64,000 bases of DNA from Auraticoccus cholistanensis (GTDB lineage: Bacteria > Actinomycetota > Actinomycetes > Propionibacteriales > Propionibacteriaceae). Position numbers and translations under genes: made by a program. The stretch spans positions 633,911 to 697,910 of the forward strand of contig NZ_WPCU01000010.1 in the NCBI RefSeq assembly GCF_009742705.1, written 5' to 3'. Positions 18,389 through 26,632 of the stretch are shown here, piece by piece. The notes below the pieces were generated by a model, which ran no database searches, was not told where the DNA came from, and worked only from the letters and a program-made list of their open reading frames with translations. Within the stretch, counting starts at the first letter, position 1. The number at the start of each line of letters is the position of its first letter.

Positions 18389-19795
18389 TCAGCTGCGCGG
18401 GTCCTCGCCGGCCGCCGTCCGCCGGCCCGCCAGCAGCAGACCGAGCGCGACCGTGACCGCGACGGCCGGCCAGAAGGTGTAGCGGAAGTGGTTGGCCGGC
18501 ACGGTCGGCAGGTAGCCAGCGACGTAGCACAGCGCGGAGAGGGCGAGGGCCAGCACGGCCGGCCGGAAGGGCCCGGCGCGGCGGCTGAGGACCACGCAGA
18601 CCACCCCCAGGACGGACCAGAACCAGGGCTTGAACAGCCACGGCAGCGACTCCGCGGCGAAGTCCTGCACGTAGTAGCGGGCGGTGACGTCGGCGATGCG
18701 GCTCTGCGGGCCCAGCCCCACGTCCTCGGCGTCCCCGCGCCAGTCGTAGGCCCACCACTCCAGCTCGGAGCTGAAGAAGTAGTAGCTGAAGACGGCCGCC
18801 CGGTAGCCGAGGTAGCGCAGCGGGTGGGTGACGACGTGGTCGGACCAGAGCCGGCGGATCTCCTCCTGGTGCTCCAGCGGGGAGAAGATCTCCCCACCCA
18901 CCCCGCGGCCGTAGCAGTTGAAGTAGGAGTCCCAGATCTCGCCCATCTCGTAGCAGCGGGCCCGCGACTCCGCGATGCGCTGCTTGAGCGCCGCCGGGGC
19001 GTCGCTGGCCTGCAGCTCGGCGTCGGGGACGCTGAACATGACGTCGTCGAGCATGATCTGGGTGACCGAGCCGGTGCTCTGCACCTGCTTGGCCGAGCCG
19101 ACGGCCCGGTCCAGGGCCACCGAGGCGACACCGAGCACGAGCAGGGCGGCCAACCCGGCCGCGGCGACCCCGCTCCAGCGCGGGCGACGCCGCGGACGCA
19201 GCGTGCGCAGCACCGTCCAGCCGATCAGCCCCGCGAGCGGCACCAGCGCGAGGACGGCGTTCTTGCGGACGTCGGTGGCGTAGACCAGCAGCACCAGCGC
19301 GGGCACGAGCAGCAGCAGGCTGACCGGGCGCCGGTGGTCCACCAGCAGCACCAGCGCCACGCCGGCGAGCAGGGCGACGGCCATCTGGGTGTCCTTGAAC
19401 AGCACCGCGCTCTGCCCCAGCACCCACGGCGTCATCGGCAGCAGCAGCGCCCACCAGGTCCAGCGGCGCCGTCCGGTGCGCCGGTGCACGACCAGCGACA
19501 GCAGCCACACGGCCCCGAAGAGGACCCCGGTCTGCAGCACGAACAGCGACCCGACGTCCCCGGTCGTCTCGATCAGCAGCTCCCACAGCGCGCTCATCAC
19601 CGGCGGGTGCCAGTCGGTGTAGGGGATCTCCCCCAGCGCCTGCCTGGCCTGGTAGGCGACGTCGACGTTGGCGCGACCGGGGTAGCTCAGCCTCAGCACG
19701 AACCACGCCTGGGGGACGAGCACCAGCAGCGAGAGCACCGCCCAGCCCACCCGGGTCCGGGCCAGCGCGTCGAGGCGGGCCAGCAGGGTGCTCAC
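18389..19795 (-). CDS. Multi-pass membrane glycosyltransferase-like protein (GT-C fold)
   Basis: A 468-residue membrane protein with roughly ten hydrophobic helices and a large soluble loop at about residues 245-345 that carries several Cys, Trp and Tyr residues (RCYEMGEIWDSYFNCYG). The first extracytoplasmic loop holds NVDVAYQARQALGEIPYTDWHPP, whose acidic residues resemble the catalytic loop of GT-C lipid-linked glycosyltransferases, and AVLFKDTQMA recalls DUF6020-type proteins. The GTG overlaps the GtrA stop as GTGA. With GT2 and GtrA upstream it fits a prenyl-phosphate-sugar pathway: GT2 makes the donor, GtrA moves it, this protein transfers the sugar outside. Confidence 0.65.
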   Translation of the reverse strand: MSTLLARLDALARTRVGWAVLSLLVLVPQAWFVLRLSYPGRANVDVAYQARQALGEIPYTDWHPPVMSALWELLIETTGDVGSLFVLQTGVLFGAVWLLSLVVHRRTGRRRWTWWALLLPMTPWVLGQSAVLFKDTQMAVALLAGVALVLLVDHRRPVSLLLLVPALVLLVYATDVRKNAVLALVPLAGLIGWTVLRTLRPRRRPRWSGVAAAGLAALLVLGVASVALDRAVGSAKQVQSTGSVTQIMLDDVMFSVPDAELQASDAPAALKQRIAESRARCYEMGEIWDSYFNCYGRGVGGEIFSPLEHQEEIRRLWSDHVVTHPLRYLGYRAAVFSYYFFSSELEWWAYDWRGDAEDVGLGPQSRIADVTARYYVQDFAAESLPWLFKPWFWSVLGVVCVVLSRRAGPFRPAVLALALSALCYVAGYLPTVPANHFRYTFWPAVAVTVALGLLLAGRRTAAGEDPRS

Positions 19796-20265
19796 CGTGC
19801 GTCGCTCCCCGGCTGGGGCGCGACCGGCTCCGCGACCGGGCGGAACACCCAGCTGCGGTAGGCCCAGAAGCGGAAGGCGGTGGCCAGCGCGAACCCGACG
19901 ACGTTGGTGGCGATGTTGTACGACAGCGGGTCCCGCAGGCCGAGCAGGTACCAGGTGACGCCGGTGGGCAGCAGCACGACCAGCATCGAGACGAGGTTGA
20001 CCACCAGGTAGCGCGCGGCGCTGCCCACCGGCGAGCCGGTGCGGCGCTCGCCGTAGGTCCACAGCAGGTTGCCCAGCCAGGCCAGCGCCATGGCCACCAG
20101 GAAGGCGGTGGCGCGGGCCGGCAGCGGGGCCTCCGCCAGCGGCGCGGGCACCGGGCCGGCGCCGTACAGCAGCAGGTTGGACAGGCCCACGTCGACCAGG
20201 TAGGTGAGCCCTCCCACCACCGCGAAGCGGACGACCTCCCGACCCAGCGAGGACGCCCGGGTCAT
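19792..20265 (-). CDS. GtrA-family membrane protein (lipid-linked sugar flippase-like)
   Basis: A 157-residue protein with four membrane helices, typical of GtrA, thought to flip or help present prenyl-phosphate-linked sugars. Family features include VVRFAVVGGLTYLVDVGLSNLLL at the N terminus and NIATNVVGFALATAFRFWAYRSWVF in the C-terminal half. The ATG overlaps the GT2 stop as ATGA, and its stop overlaps the GT-C-like gene as GTGA, so the three are almost certainly co-translated. Confidence 0.88.
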   Translation of the reverse strand: MTRASSLGREVVRFAVVGGLTYLVDVGLSNLLLYGAGPVPAPLAEAPLPARATAFLVAMALAWLGNLLWTYGERRTGSPVGSAARYLVVNLVSMLVVLLPTGVTWYLLGLRDPLSYNIATNVVGFALATAFRFWAYRSWVFRPVAEPVAPQPGSDAR

Positions 20266-21272
20266 GCGGTCCGGGTCAGCGGCGCCCGGCCCGCGACCGG
20301 GTCGGGGTGGAGCTCGTCGGCGCTGCGGTGCTCCAGCGTCGGGGCCAGCCTGAGGTAGGTGAGCCGGGCCGACTCGCGGCGGGCGCGGAGCAGCCCGTCG
20401 AGGATCAGCCCGACGCTGCCCATCAGGAAGGCCAGCCCCATCAGCGCCGCGGCCAGCACGGCGGTGGGCAGCCGCGGCACCAGACCGGTCTCGGCGTACT
20501 CGGCCACCACGGGGACGCCGAGGAGGAGCGAGAGCGCGGCCAGCCCGAGCGACAGCACGCCGTAGAACAGGGTGGGACGCTCGTGGCGCACCAGCTGGGC
20601 CAGCAGGCCGAGGATGCGCAGCCCGTCGCCGACGGTGGACAGCTTGGACTCGCTGCCCTCGGGACGCTCGCGGAAGCCCACCGGGTGCTCCGCGCAGGGC
20701 AGCCGCAGCGACATCATGTGGACGGTGAGCTCGGTCTCGGTCTCGAAGCGCCTGCTGATGGCCGGGAACGACTTCACGAACCGGCGCGAGAACACCCGGT
20801 AGCCCGACAGCATGTCGCTGACCGGCGCACGGAACAGGGCGCTCGTCAGCCGGTTGAAGATCTTGTTCCCGGTCTCGTGGCCGGGCCGGTACGACGACGT
20901 CTGCCGGGTGTCGCGGCGCACGCCGAGCACGTGGTCGTAGGGGCCGTCCAGCAGCTTGTCGATCATGGCGGGCAGGTCGCCCGCCTCGTAGGTGTCGTCG
21001 CCGTCGATGGTGACGTAGACGTCGGCGTCGATGTCGGCGAAGGCCCGGCGGATCACGTTGCCCTTGCCGGGCAGGGACTCCCGGCGTACCACGGCACCGG
21101 CCTCCAGGGCCCGCTCGGCGGTGCGGTCGGTGCTGTTGTTGTCGTAGACGTAGACGACCATGCCGGGGACGGCGGCCCGGAGGTCGCGGACGACCTTGGC
21201 GACCGTGATCTCCTCGTCGTGGCACGGGACGATGGCGGCGATCCGCAGACCGAGCCGGTCCTGTGCAGGCAT
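20262..21272 (-). CDS. Glycosyltransferase family 2, polyprenyl-phosphate sugar transferase-like
   Basis: A 336-residue family 2 glycosyltransferase with a cytoplasmic catalytic domain and two C-terminal membrane helices (about residues 240-300). The nucleotide-binding start IAAIVPCHDEE and the metal motif TIDGDDTYEAG are clear; HETGNKIFNR resembles dolichyl-phosphate mannose/glucose synthases. GGGAGG precedes the ATG. It heads the GT2-GtrA-GT-C transcript. A TAGCGT -10 box at 21319-21324 is followed by an inverted repeat in the leader. The product is probably prenyl-phosphate hexose for surface glycan or protein glycosylation. Confidence 0.9.
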   Translation of the reverse strand: MPAQDRLGLRIAAIVPCHDEEITVAKVVRDLRAAVPGMVVYVYDNNSTDRTAERALEAGAVVRRESLPGKGNVIRRAFADIDADVYVTIDGDDTYEAGDLPAMIDKLLDGPYDHVLGVRRDTRQTSSYRPGHETGNKIFNRLTSALFRAPVSDMLSGYRVFSRRFVKSFPAISRRFETETELTVHMMSLRLPCAEHPVGFRERPEGSESKLSTVGDGLRILGLLAQLVRHERPTLFYGVLSLGLAALSLLLGVPVVAEYAETGLVPRLPTAVLAAALMGLAFLMGSVGLILDGLLRARRESARLTYLRLAPTLEHRSADELHPDPVAGRAPLTRTA

Positions 21273-21293
21273 GGCGTCCTCCCGTCCTGGTCT

Positions 21294-21324
21294 CCGCCCA
21301 CCGGGTGGGCGGTTCCCGACGCTA
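21294..21324 (-). promoter_or_regulatory. Promoter and leader inverted repeat of the GT2-GtrA-GT-C operon
   Basis: TAGCGT at 21319-21324 is a good -10 box. Directly downstream CCGCCCAC and GTGGGCGG (21294-21312) pair around CGG, covering the expected transcript start. It could be an operator or a leader hairpin. Confidence 0.45.
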
Positions 21325-21476
21325 GACCAGCCGGACGGGCGTGGACGGCCCCCGGAGCCCCCTCCACCGAGATGTCAGCAGCCCTTCGGCGGACGTTCAC
21401 CGCGCGGCCACCGCGGGTACCCGGGGACGTCCGGGCGCGGCTGGTCAGCCGGACCGGGCGGGGTCGGGGGCGGGTC

Positions 21477-21959
21477 TCAGGACTGCTCGGAGGGGATGCA
21501 GAGGCCGACGCTGAACACCGCCTTGATGGCGGCGGCCACGAACCGCTCGGCCGGGGTCATCTGGGAGGCGCTGGCGGTGATCTCGGCCACCAGCTGGGCG
21601 TCGCAGCCGCAGTCGAGGTAGCCCTGCGAGGCGTAGCAGCGGTCGTGGCGCATGCAGATGGCGTCGAGGGTGTCCACGGGCGTCCCGGAGCCGCCGTGGC
21701 CGGGACCGCACCAGCGTCCCCAGACCCGCAGGCCGAGGGCTCCGGCGGCCTCCGCCGGTCCGGGCCGGGCCCGCCCGTCCAGCCAGGCGTTGAACACCTC
21801 GCCGGCCCGCAGCACCTCCTCCGGCTCCCCCGCCGCCCGGGCGGCGTCGGGGTCGAAGCGGGCGGCCTCGGTGCCCGGGGCGCGGACGTGGCGCTCGACG
21901 CCGGCCGAGATCCCCAGCACCTCCTCGGCGGCGGGGTCGCGCGGCTCCTCGCCGGTCAC
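21477..21959 (-). CDS. Phospholipase-A2-like domain protein
   Basis: A 160-residue protein whose C-terminal half has the core of the phospholipase A2 fold. A glycine-rich calcium-loop-like segment WCGPGHGGSG is at 83-92, the catalytic-type CMRHDRCY is at 102-109 (H105, D106), and a CD pair at 119-120 could supply the second catalytic acid. The GPGH...P.D.LD..C..HD.CY pattern recalls both secreted PLA2 and parvovirus VP1 PLA2. Six cysteines are present but no signal peptide is seen. The first 75 residues are acidic and unrecognised. The GTG overlaps the proB stop as GTGA. Activity, location and substrate are unknown. Confidence 0.65.
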   Translation of the reverse strand: MTGEEPRDPAAEEVLGISAGVERHVRAPGTEAARFDPDAARAAGEPEEVLRAGEVFNAWLDGRARPGPAEAAGALGLRVWGRWCGPGHGGSGTPVDTLDAICMRHDRCYASQGYLDCGCDAQLVAEITASASQMTPAERFVAAAIKAVFSVGLCIPSEQS

Positions 21960-23110
21960 CGGAGCACCACGAGCGCGTCGCGGTGCACCACCACCCGGGC
22001 GTACTCCGCGCCCAGCTCGGAGCCGAGCGTGCCGGTGCGCTGGCCGATCATGCCGGGGAGGTCGGCGGCGTCGTAGCTGACCAGACCGCGGGCGACGACC
22101 CGGCCGTCGACGTCGACCAGGTCCACCGGCTCGCCGGCGCTGAAGCTGCCCCGCACCCCGGTGATCCCGGCGGGCAGCAGGCTGGCCTTGCGCTCGGTGA
22201 CCGCGCGGACCGCGCCGGCGTCGAGCACCAGGCTGCCCTGGGCGTCGGAGACGTGCGCCAGCCAGAGCAGCCGGGTGGGGCGGCGCTTGCCGGTGGCGGC
22301 GAAGGCCGTGCCGACGTCCCCGCCGGCCAGCGCCTGCGCCGCGCTGCCCGCGTCGGTGAGCAGCGTGGGGATGCCGGCCGAGGTGGCGATCCGGGCGGCC
22401 TCCAGCTTGGTGACCATGCCGCCGGTCCCCACCGCGGAGCCGCGGCGGGAGATGTCGACCCCGAGCAGCTCGTCCGCGTCGGCGACGTCGGCGATCCGGC
22501 GGGCCCCGGGGGTGTCGGGGTGGGCGGTGAACAGGGCGGGGACGTCGCTGAGCAGGACCAGCGCGTCGGCGTGCACCAGGTGCGCGACCAGGGCGGCCAG
22601 CCGGTCGTTGTCGCCGAAGCGGATCTCCTTGGTGGCCACCGTGTCGTTCTCGTTGACGATCGGCAGCACCCCGAGCTCGAGCAGCTTGGCCGCGGTGCGG
22701 TAGGCGTTGCGGTACTTGCTCTGCACGGTGACGTCCTCCACCGTGAGCAGCACCTGCCCGACGGTGATGCCGTGGCGGGCGAAGCGCTGCATGTACTGCT
22801 CGACGAGCAGCCCCTGGCCCACCGAGGCCGCCGCCTGCTGGGTGGCCAGGTCGCGGGGACGCCCGCGCAGCCCCAGCGGCGCCAGCCCGGCGGCGATCGC
22901 GCCGGAGGAGACCAGCACCACCTCCCGCCCGGCCAGCCGGACCGCGGCCAGGGCGTCCACCAGCGCCGCGACCCGCTGCGGGTCGAGCCCGCCCTGCGGG
23001 GTGGTCAGCGAGGAGGAGCCCACCTTCACCACCACCCGGCGGGCGGTGGCCACCTGCGCCCGGGTCGGGGACCCGCCGCTCCCCACCCCGGCGGAGGCCG
23101 CTTCACTCAT
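21956..23110 (-). CDS. proB: Glutamate 5-kinase
   Basis: First enzyme of proline synthesis; phosphorylates glutamate with ATP. The 384-residue protein has the amino-acid kinase domain ([44 protein letters not shown]) followed by a C-terminal PUA domain at about 290-375, where feedback by proline is known to act in the family. It overlaps the obgE stop by eight bases and its own stop overlaps the PLA2-like gene, so obgE-proB-PLA2-like form a coupled chain. proA is not adjacent. Confidence 0.96.
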   Translation of the reverse strand: MSEAASAGVGSGGSPTRAQVATARRVVVKVGSSSLTTPQGGLDPQRVAALVDALAAVRLAGREVVLVSSGAIAAGLAPLGLRGRPRDLATQQAAASVGQGLLVEQYMQRFARHGITVGQVLLTVEDVTVQSKYRNAYRTAAKLLELGVLPIVNENDTVATKEIRFGDNDRLAALVAHLVHADALVLLSDVPALFTAHPDTPGARRIADVADADELLGVDISRRGSAVGTGGMVTKLEAARIATSAGIPTLLTDAGSAAQALAGGDVGTAFAATGKRRPTRLLWLAHVSDAQGSLVLDAGAVRAVTERKASLLPAGITGVRGSFSAGEPVDLVDVDGRVVARGLVSYDAADLPGMIGQRTGTLGSELGAEYARVVVHRDALVVLR

Positions 23111-24572
23111 CGTCGTCCTCTCCCCACTCGCCCTCGCCGTCGCGGCGGGCGTGGTAGGCCGCGTCCTTCTCCCGACGGCGCTGCGCCGCCGGGCGCTCGC
23201 TCTCCAGCCGCTGGTCCTCGCCGCGCCGGCTGAGGATCTCGGCGCCGACGTCGACCTGCGGGGCGAAGTCGAACACCACCGCGTCGTCGCCGCCGATGGC
23301 GACCGCGTCCCCGGCCCGCGCGCCGAGCTCCAGCAGCCGGTCCTCGATGCCGATCCGGTTGAGCCGGTCGGCCAGGTAGCCGACCGCCTCGGGGTTGCCG
23401 AAGTCGGTCTGGCGGACCCACCGCTCGGGCTTGTGGCCCCGCACCCGCCACAGCTCGCCGCCCTCGCCGTCGCCCTGGCGGACGACGGTGAACTCCGGAC
23501 CGGTGCGCCGCGCCGGCTCGGGCCGGATGACGATGCGGGCGGGCTGGGCCGCGGGCTGGGCGGCGCGTCGGGCGCGGACGATCTCGGCCATCGCGAAGGT
23601 CAGCTCGGTCAGCCCCTGGCCGTCCTTGGTGGAGATGGTGAACACCGGCCAGCCGCGGGCGGCGACGTCGTCGCGGACCAGCTCGGCCAGCTCGGCGGCG
23701 TCCGGGACGTCGGCCTTGTTCAGCGCGACCAGCCGGGGCCGGTCCTCCAGCCCGCCGTGGCGCGCCAGCTCCTGCTCGATGACGTCGAGGTCGCTGACCG
23801 GGTCCCGGCCGGGCAGGTAGGTGGCGGTGTCCACGACGTGCACCAGGGCGGCGCAGCGCTCGATGTGGCGCAGGAAGTCGAAGCCGAGCCCGCGGCCCTC
23901 GCTGGCGCCCTCGATGAGCCCCGGGACGTCGGCCACGGTGAAGGTGGTGTCGCCGGCCACGACCACGCCGAGGTTCGGCACCAGGGTGGTGAACGGGTAG
24001 TCGGCGATCTTCGGCCGGGCCCGGGAGATGGCGGCCACCAGCGAGGACTTGCCCGCGCTGGGGAACCCGACCAGGCCGATGTCGGCCACCACCTTGAGCT
24101 CCAGGGTGATGGTGCGGGCCTCCCCCTCCTCGCCGAGCAGGGCGAAGCCGGGGGCCTTGCGCGAGGAGGAGGCCAGCGCGGCGTTGCCGAGCCCGCCGCG
24201 GCCGCCGCCGGCCACCACGACCTCGCTGCCGGCGCCGGTGAGGTCGGCCAGCACGGCCCCGGTGTCGGCGTCGCTGACCACGGTGCCGTCGGGGACGGCG
24301 AGCACGACGTCGTCGCCGCGGGCGCCGTTCTGGTGGTCGCCGCGGCCGGGCTGGCCGTTGGTGGCCCTGCGCACGGACTGGCGGTGGTACTCCACCAGGG
24401 TCGTCAGCCCGGGCTCCACCCGCAGCACCACGGACCCGCCGTCACCGCCGTTGCCGCCGTCGGGGCCGCCGAGCGGCTTGAACTTCTCGCGGTGCACCGA
24501 GGCGCACCCGTGGCCGCCGTTGCCGCCCTGCACGCGCAGGGTGACCCGGTCGACGAAGCTGGGGATGGCCAT
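23103..24572 (-). CDS. obgE: Obg GTPase
   Basis: A 489-residue GTPase needed for large ribosomal subunit maturation and the stringent response. It has the glycine-rich Obg domain at residues 1-158 ([18 protein letters not shown]), the G domain from about 160 ([13 protein letters not shown]), and a C-terminal OCT domain around 345-420 with an acidic tail ending in a DDDE cluster. CAGGAGA precedes the ATG. rpmA is normally directly upstream; here an AAA ATPase gene lies between. It is followed by proB with an eight-base overlap. Confidence 0.96.
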   Translation of the reverse strand: MAIPSFVDRVTLRVQGGNGGHGCASVHREKFKPLGGPDGGNGGDGGSVVLRVEPGLTTLVEYHRQSVRRATNGQPGRGDHQNGARGDDVVLAVPDGTVVSDADTGAVLADLTGAGSEVVVAGGGRGGLGNAALASSSRKAPGFALLGEEGEARTITLELKVVADIGLVGFPSAGKSSLVAAISRARPKIADYPFTTLVPNLGVVVAGDTTFTVADVPGLIEGASEGRGLGFDFLRHIERCAALVHVVDTATYLPGRDPVSDLDVIEQELARHGGLEDRPRLVALNKADVPDAAELAELVRDDVAARGWPVFTISTKDGQGLTELTFAMAEIVRARRAAQPAAQPARIVIRPEPARRTGPEFTVVRQGDGEGGELWRVRGHKPERWVRQTDFGNPEAVGYLADRLNRIGIEDRLLELGARAGDAVAIGGDDAVVFDFAPQVDVGAEILSRRGEDQRLESERPAAQRRREKDAAYHARRDGEGEWGEDDDE

Positions 24573-24651
24573 CAGGTTCTCCTGGTCTGGATCATGTGTG
24601 AAGTCTGTTCGTGTGCGGTCCGGTGGTGGGGCTCAGGGCGTCCGGTGCGGG

Positions 24652-25806
24652 TCAGGACGTCTCGTCCTCGTGGTGGTCGAGCACCCACTCCGCCATCCCG
24701 GTGCGGCCGAAGACGACCACCCCGCGTTCGGGCTTGAGCACGGTGCCCCGCTGGCGGAGCTCCTCGACGGCCCAGGAGATCTCGCTGCTGGAGGACCTAC
24801 CCAGCGCCCGGGCGAGCTCACCCATCCGGGCCCGCCCGCCGGCGCGGGCCAGCGCCACCAGGGCGGAGCGGCCGAGCGGCGGGGCGGCGCTCCAGGCGCC
24901 CTCGTAGTAGGCCTCGATCTGCGGCCGGGCCGCCGCCGCGCCCTCGGCCACCACCTCGGTGTCGATCCGGTCGCCCCGGCGGAGCTCCCAGATGGCCTGG
25001 CCGTACTCCTGGATGAAGGCCGGGTAGCCGCCGGTCAGGGCGACCGCCCGGGCCAGCGCGTCGGCCTCCCACCGCCCGCCGGCGTGCTGGACGGGCAGCA
25101 GCAGGGCGTCGCGGGTGCTGGCCTCGTCGAGGTAGCCCAGCGTGATGGTGCGGTAGACCCGCTCGGCGTGGCTGGAGGAACGGGCCACCTTCTCGGCGGT
25201 GTCGGTGGGCAGCCCGGCGAAGCAGAGCAGCAGCGGCGGCTTGTCGCCGTCCCGCTCCCCGATCAGCGAGGCCAGCTCGGACAGGTTCACCAGGCTGGCG
25301 CGGTCGGCGTACTGGGTCTCGTCGACCAGCAGCGCGAGACCGGTGCCGCCGCGGCTGCGGACCTCCTCGGTGGCGTCCACCAGCCGTTGCATGAAGGCGG
25401 TGTCCGTCAGCGGGTCGCCGGGGCCGAGCTCGCGCTCGACCTCCAGCCCGCCGACGGGGGTGCTCACCGCGGCCCGCACCAGCCGGCCGTGCTCGGCCGA
25501 GAGGTCGCGGTGCTGCAGGGCGGCGTCGAGGGCGTGGCGGACCCGCTCCATCAGCGTCTCGCGTCCGGTGGTCTGGCAGCGGACCCGGACGGCCAGGCAG
25601 CCCTGCGTCAGGGCGTCCTCGGCCAGCTGCTTGAGCAGCGAGGTCTTGCCCACCCCGCGCACGCCCTGCACCACGAGGTGGCGGGCGCTCGTCTGGCCGA
25701 AGACGGCGAGGTCGGTGAGCATCCGCTCCCAGGTGCGCAGCTCCGCGTCACGGCCCTCGAGCCGGAACGGGCTGGTCCCCGCGCCGGGGAAGAAGGGGCC
25801 GCGCAT
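24652..25806 (-). CDS. AAA-type ATP-binding protein with C-terminal winged helix
   Basis: A 384-residue STAND/archaeal-ATPase-like protein of unknown role. Walker A GVRGVGKTS is at residues 48-56, Walker B LALLVDE at 157-163, and a C-terminal winged-helix-like region at about 310-370 (LGRSALVALARAGGRARMGELARAL). The EGRDAELRTWERML start resembles ORC/CDC6-like and MNS ATPases. It interrupts the conserved rpmA-obgE pair and has its own leaderless promoter, TAGGGT six bases before the ATG, with an AAAAC-N7-GTTTT inverted repeat at about the -35 position. Similar single ATPases can act in signalling or DNA transactions; nothing here decides between them. Confidence 0.8.
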   Translation of the reverse strand: MRGPFFPGAGTSPFRLEGRDAELRTWERMLTDLAVFGQTSARHLVVQGVRGVGKTSLLKQLAEDALTQGCLAVRVRCQTTGRETLMERVRHALDAALQHRDLSAEHGRLVRAAVSTPVGGLEVERELGPGDPLTDTAFMQRLVDATEEVRSRGGTGLALLVDETQYADRASLVNLSELASLIGERDGDKPPLLLCFAGLPTDTAEKVARSSSHAERVYRTITLGYLDEASTRDALLLPVQHAGGRWEADALARAVALTGGYPAFIQEYGQAIWELRRGDRIDTEVVAEGAAAARPQIEAYYEGAWSAAPPLGRSALVALARAGGRARMGELARALGRSSSSEISWAVEELRQRGTVLKPERGVVVFGRTGMAEWVLDHHEDETS

Positions 25807-25847
25807 GCGCCGACCCTACCTCAACCTCCCAAAACGGCCACGGTTTT
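25807..25847 (-). promoter_or_regulatory. Leaderless promoter and inverted repeat of the AAA ATPase gene
   Basis: TAGGGT (25813-25818, minus strand) is six bases from the ATG. AAAAC and GTTTT (25831-25835, 25843-25847) form an AT-rich inverted repeat with a seven-base spacer over the -35 region. It stands out from GC-rich surroundings and may be a regulator site. Confidence 0.55.
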
Positions 25848-25875
25848 AGGTCTTTGGGGTCGGCGGGACGCACAA

Positions 25876-25903
25876 CAGCCCCGTCCCGGGCGGGACGGGG
25901 CTG
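25876..25903 (-). terminator. Strong hairpin terminator of the rplU-rpmA operon
   Basis: CAGCCCCGTCCC and GGGACGGGGCTG form a perfect 12-bp stem with a GGGC loop, 15 bases after the rpmA stop. It separates the ribosomal protein genes from the AAA ATPase gene. Confidence 0.85.
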
Positions 25904-25918
25904 TGGTGGACGTCGAGG

Positions 25919-26188
25919 TCAGCTCGCGGCGACCGACTCCGTCTGCAGGATGTTGACGACGCGGCGACCGCGGCGGGTGCCGAACTCCACGACGCCCTCG
26001 CGCAGCGCGAACAGGGTGTCGTCGCCACCACGGCCGACGTTGTCGCCGGGGTGGAAGTGGGTGCCACGCTGGCGGACGATGATCTCGCCGGCGTTGACCT
26101 GCTGGCCGCCGAACCGCTTCACGCCGAGGCGCTGGGAGTTCGAGTCACGACCGTTGCGGGTGGACGATGCGCCCTTCTTGTGTGCCAT
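25919..26188 (-). CDS. rpmA: 50S ribosomal protein L27
   Basis: An 89-residue bL27, whose N terminus reaches the peptidyl transferase centre. The start [20 protein letters not shown] and the [20 protein letters not shown] segment are diagnostic. It does not carry the cleaved N-terminal extension seen in Firmicutes. GAGGAGAG precedes the ATG. It starts 10 bases after rplU and is followed by a strong terminator. Confidence 0.98.
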   Translation of the reverse strand: MAHKKGASSTRNGRDSNSQRLGVKRFGGQQVNAGEIIVRQRGTHFHPGDNVGRGGDDTLFALREGVVEFGTRRGRRVVNILQTESVAAS

Positions 26189-26198
26189 CTGGCTCTCC

Positions 26199-26507
26199 TC
26201 AGCTCTCGATCCCGGTGACCTTGACCTGGGTGTGGCGCTGGCGGTGGCCCTGGCGCTTGCGGTACCCGGTCTTGTTCTTGTACTTGAGGATCCGGATCTT
26301 CGGACCCTTGGTCTCGGCCAGCACCTCGGCCCGCACCGAGGCGCCGTCGAGCGCGGCCCGGTCGGAGGTGACGGACTCGCCGTCGACCAGGAGCAGCGGC
26401 TGCAGCGCCACCTCGGAGCCGACCTCGGCGGCCACCTTGTCGATCTCGAGGACGTCGCCGACGGCCACCTTGTGCTGCCGCCCGCCACTGCGCACGATCG
26501 CGTACAC
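26199..26507 (-). CDS. rplU: 50S ribosomal protein L21
   Basis: A 102-residue bL21 ([14 protein letters not shown] at the start; [16 protein letters not shown] near the C terminus, contacting 23S rRNA). The start is GTG 26507 with AGAAGG upstream. The gene has its own near-consensus promoter at 26604-26632 and is followed by rpmA. In this genome it is separated from rne by two glycosyltransferase genes. Confidence 0.97.
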   Translation of the reverse strand: MYAIVRSGGRQHKVAVGDVLEIDKVAAEVGSEVALQPLLLVDGESVTSDRAALDGASVRAEVLAETKGPKIRILKYKNKTGYRKRQGHRQRHTQVKVTGIES

Positions 26508-26603
26508 GCCTGACCTTCTCTCTTCGGTGTCTCTGTGTGGTGCGACCTCGGATCTCACCGCACCGCCCGTGCAGGACGGGGGAGGAGAGCGCACCGAGGA
26601 GCA

Positions 26604-26632
26604 ACAGTACGTGCTGGCCCCAGGAGGGTCAA
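26604..26632 (-). promoter_or_regulatory. Promoter of rplU-rpmA
   Basis: On the minus strand TTGACC (26627-26632), a 17-base spacer and TACTGT (26604-26609). It is one of the best sigma-A-type promoters in the window and gives a leader of about 90 bases. The -35 box overlaps the stop codon of the upstream glycosyltransferase gene. Confidence 0.8.
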
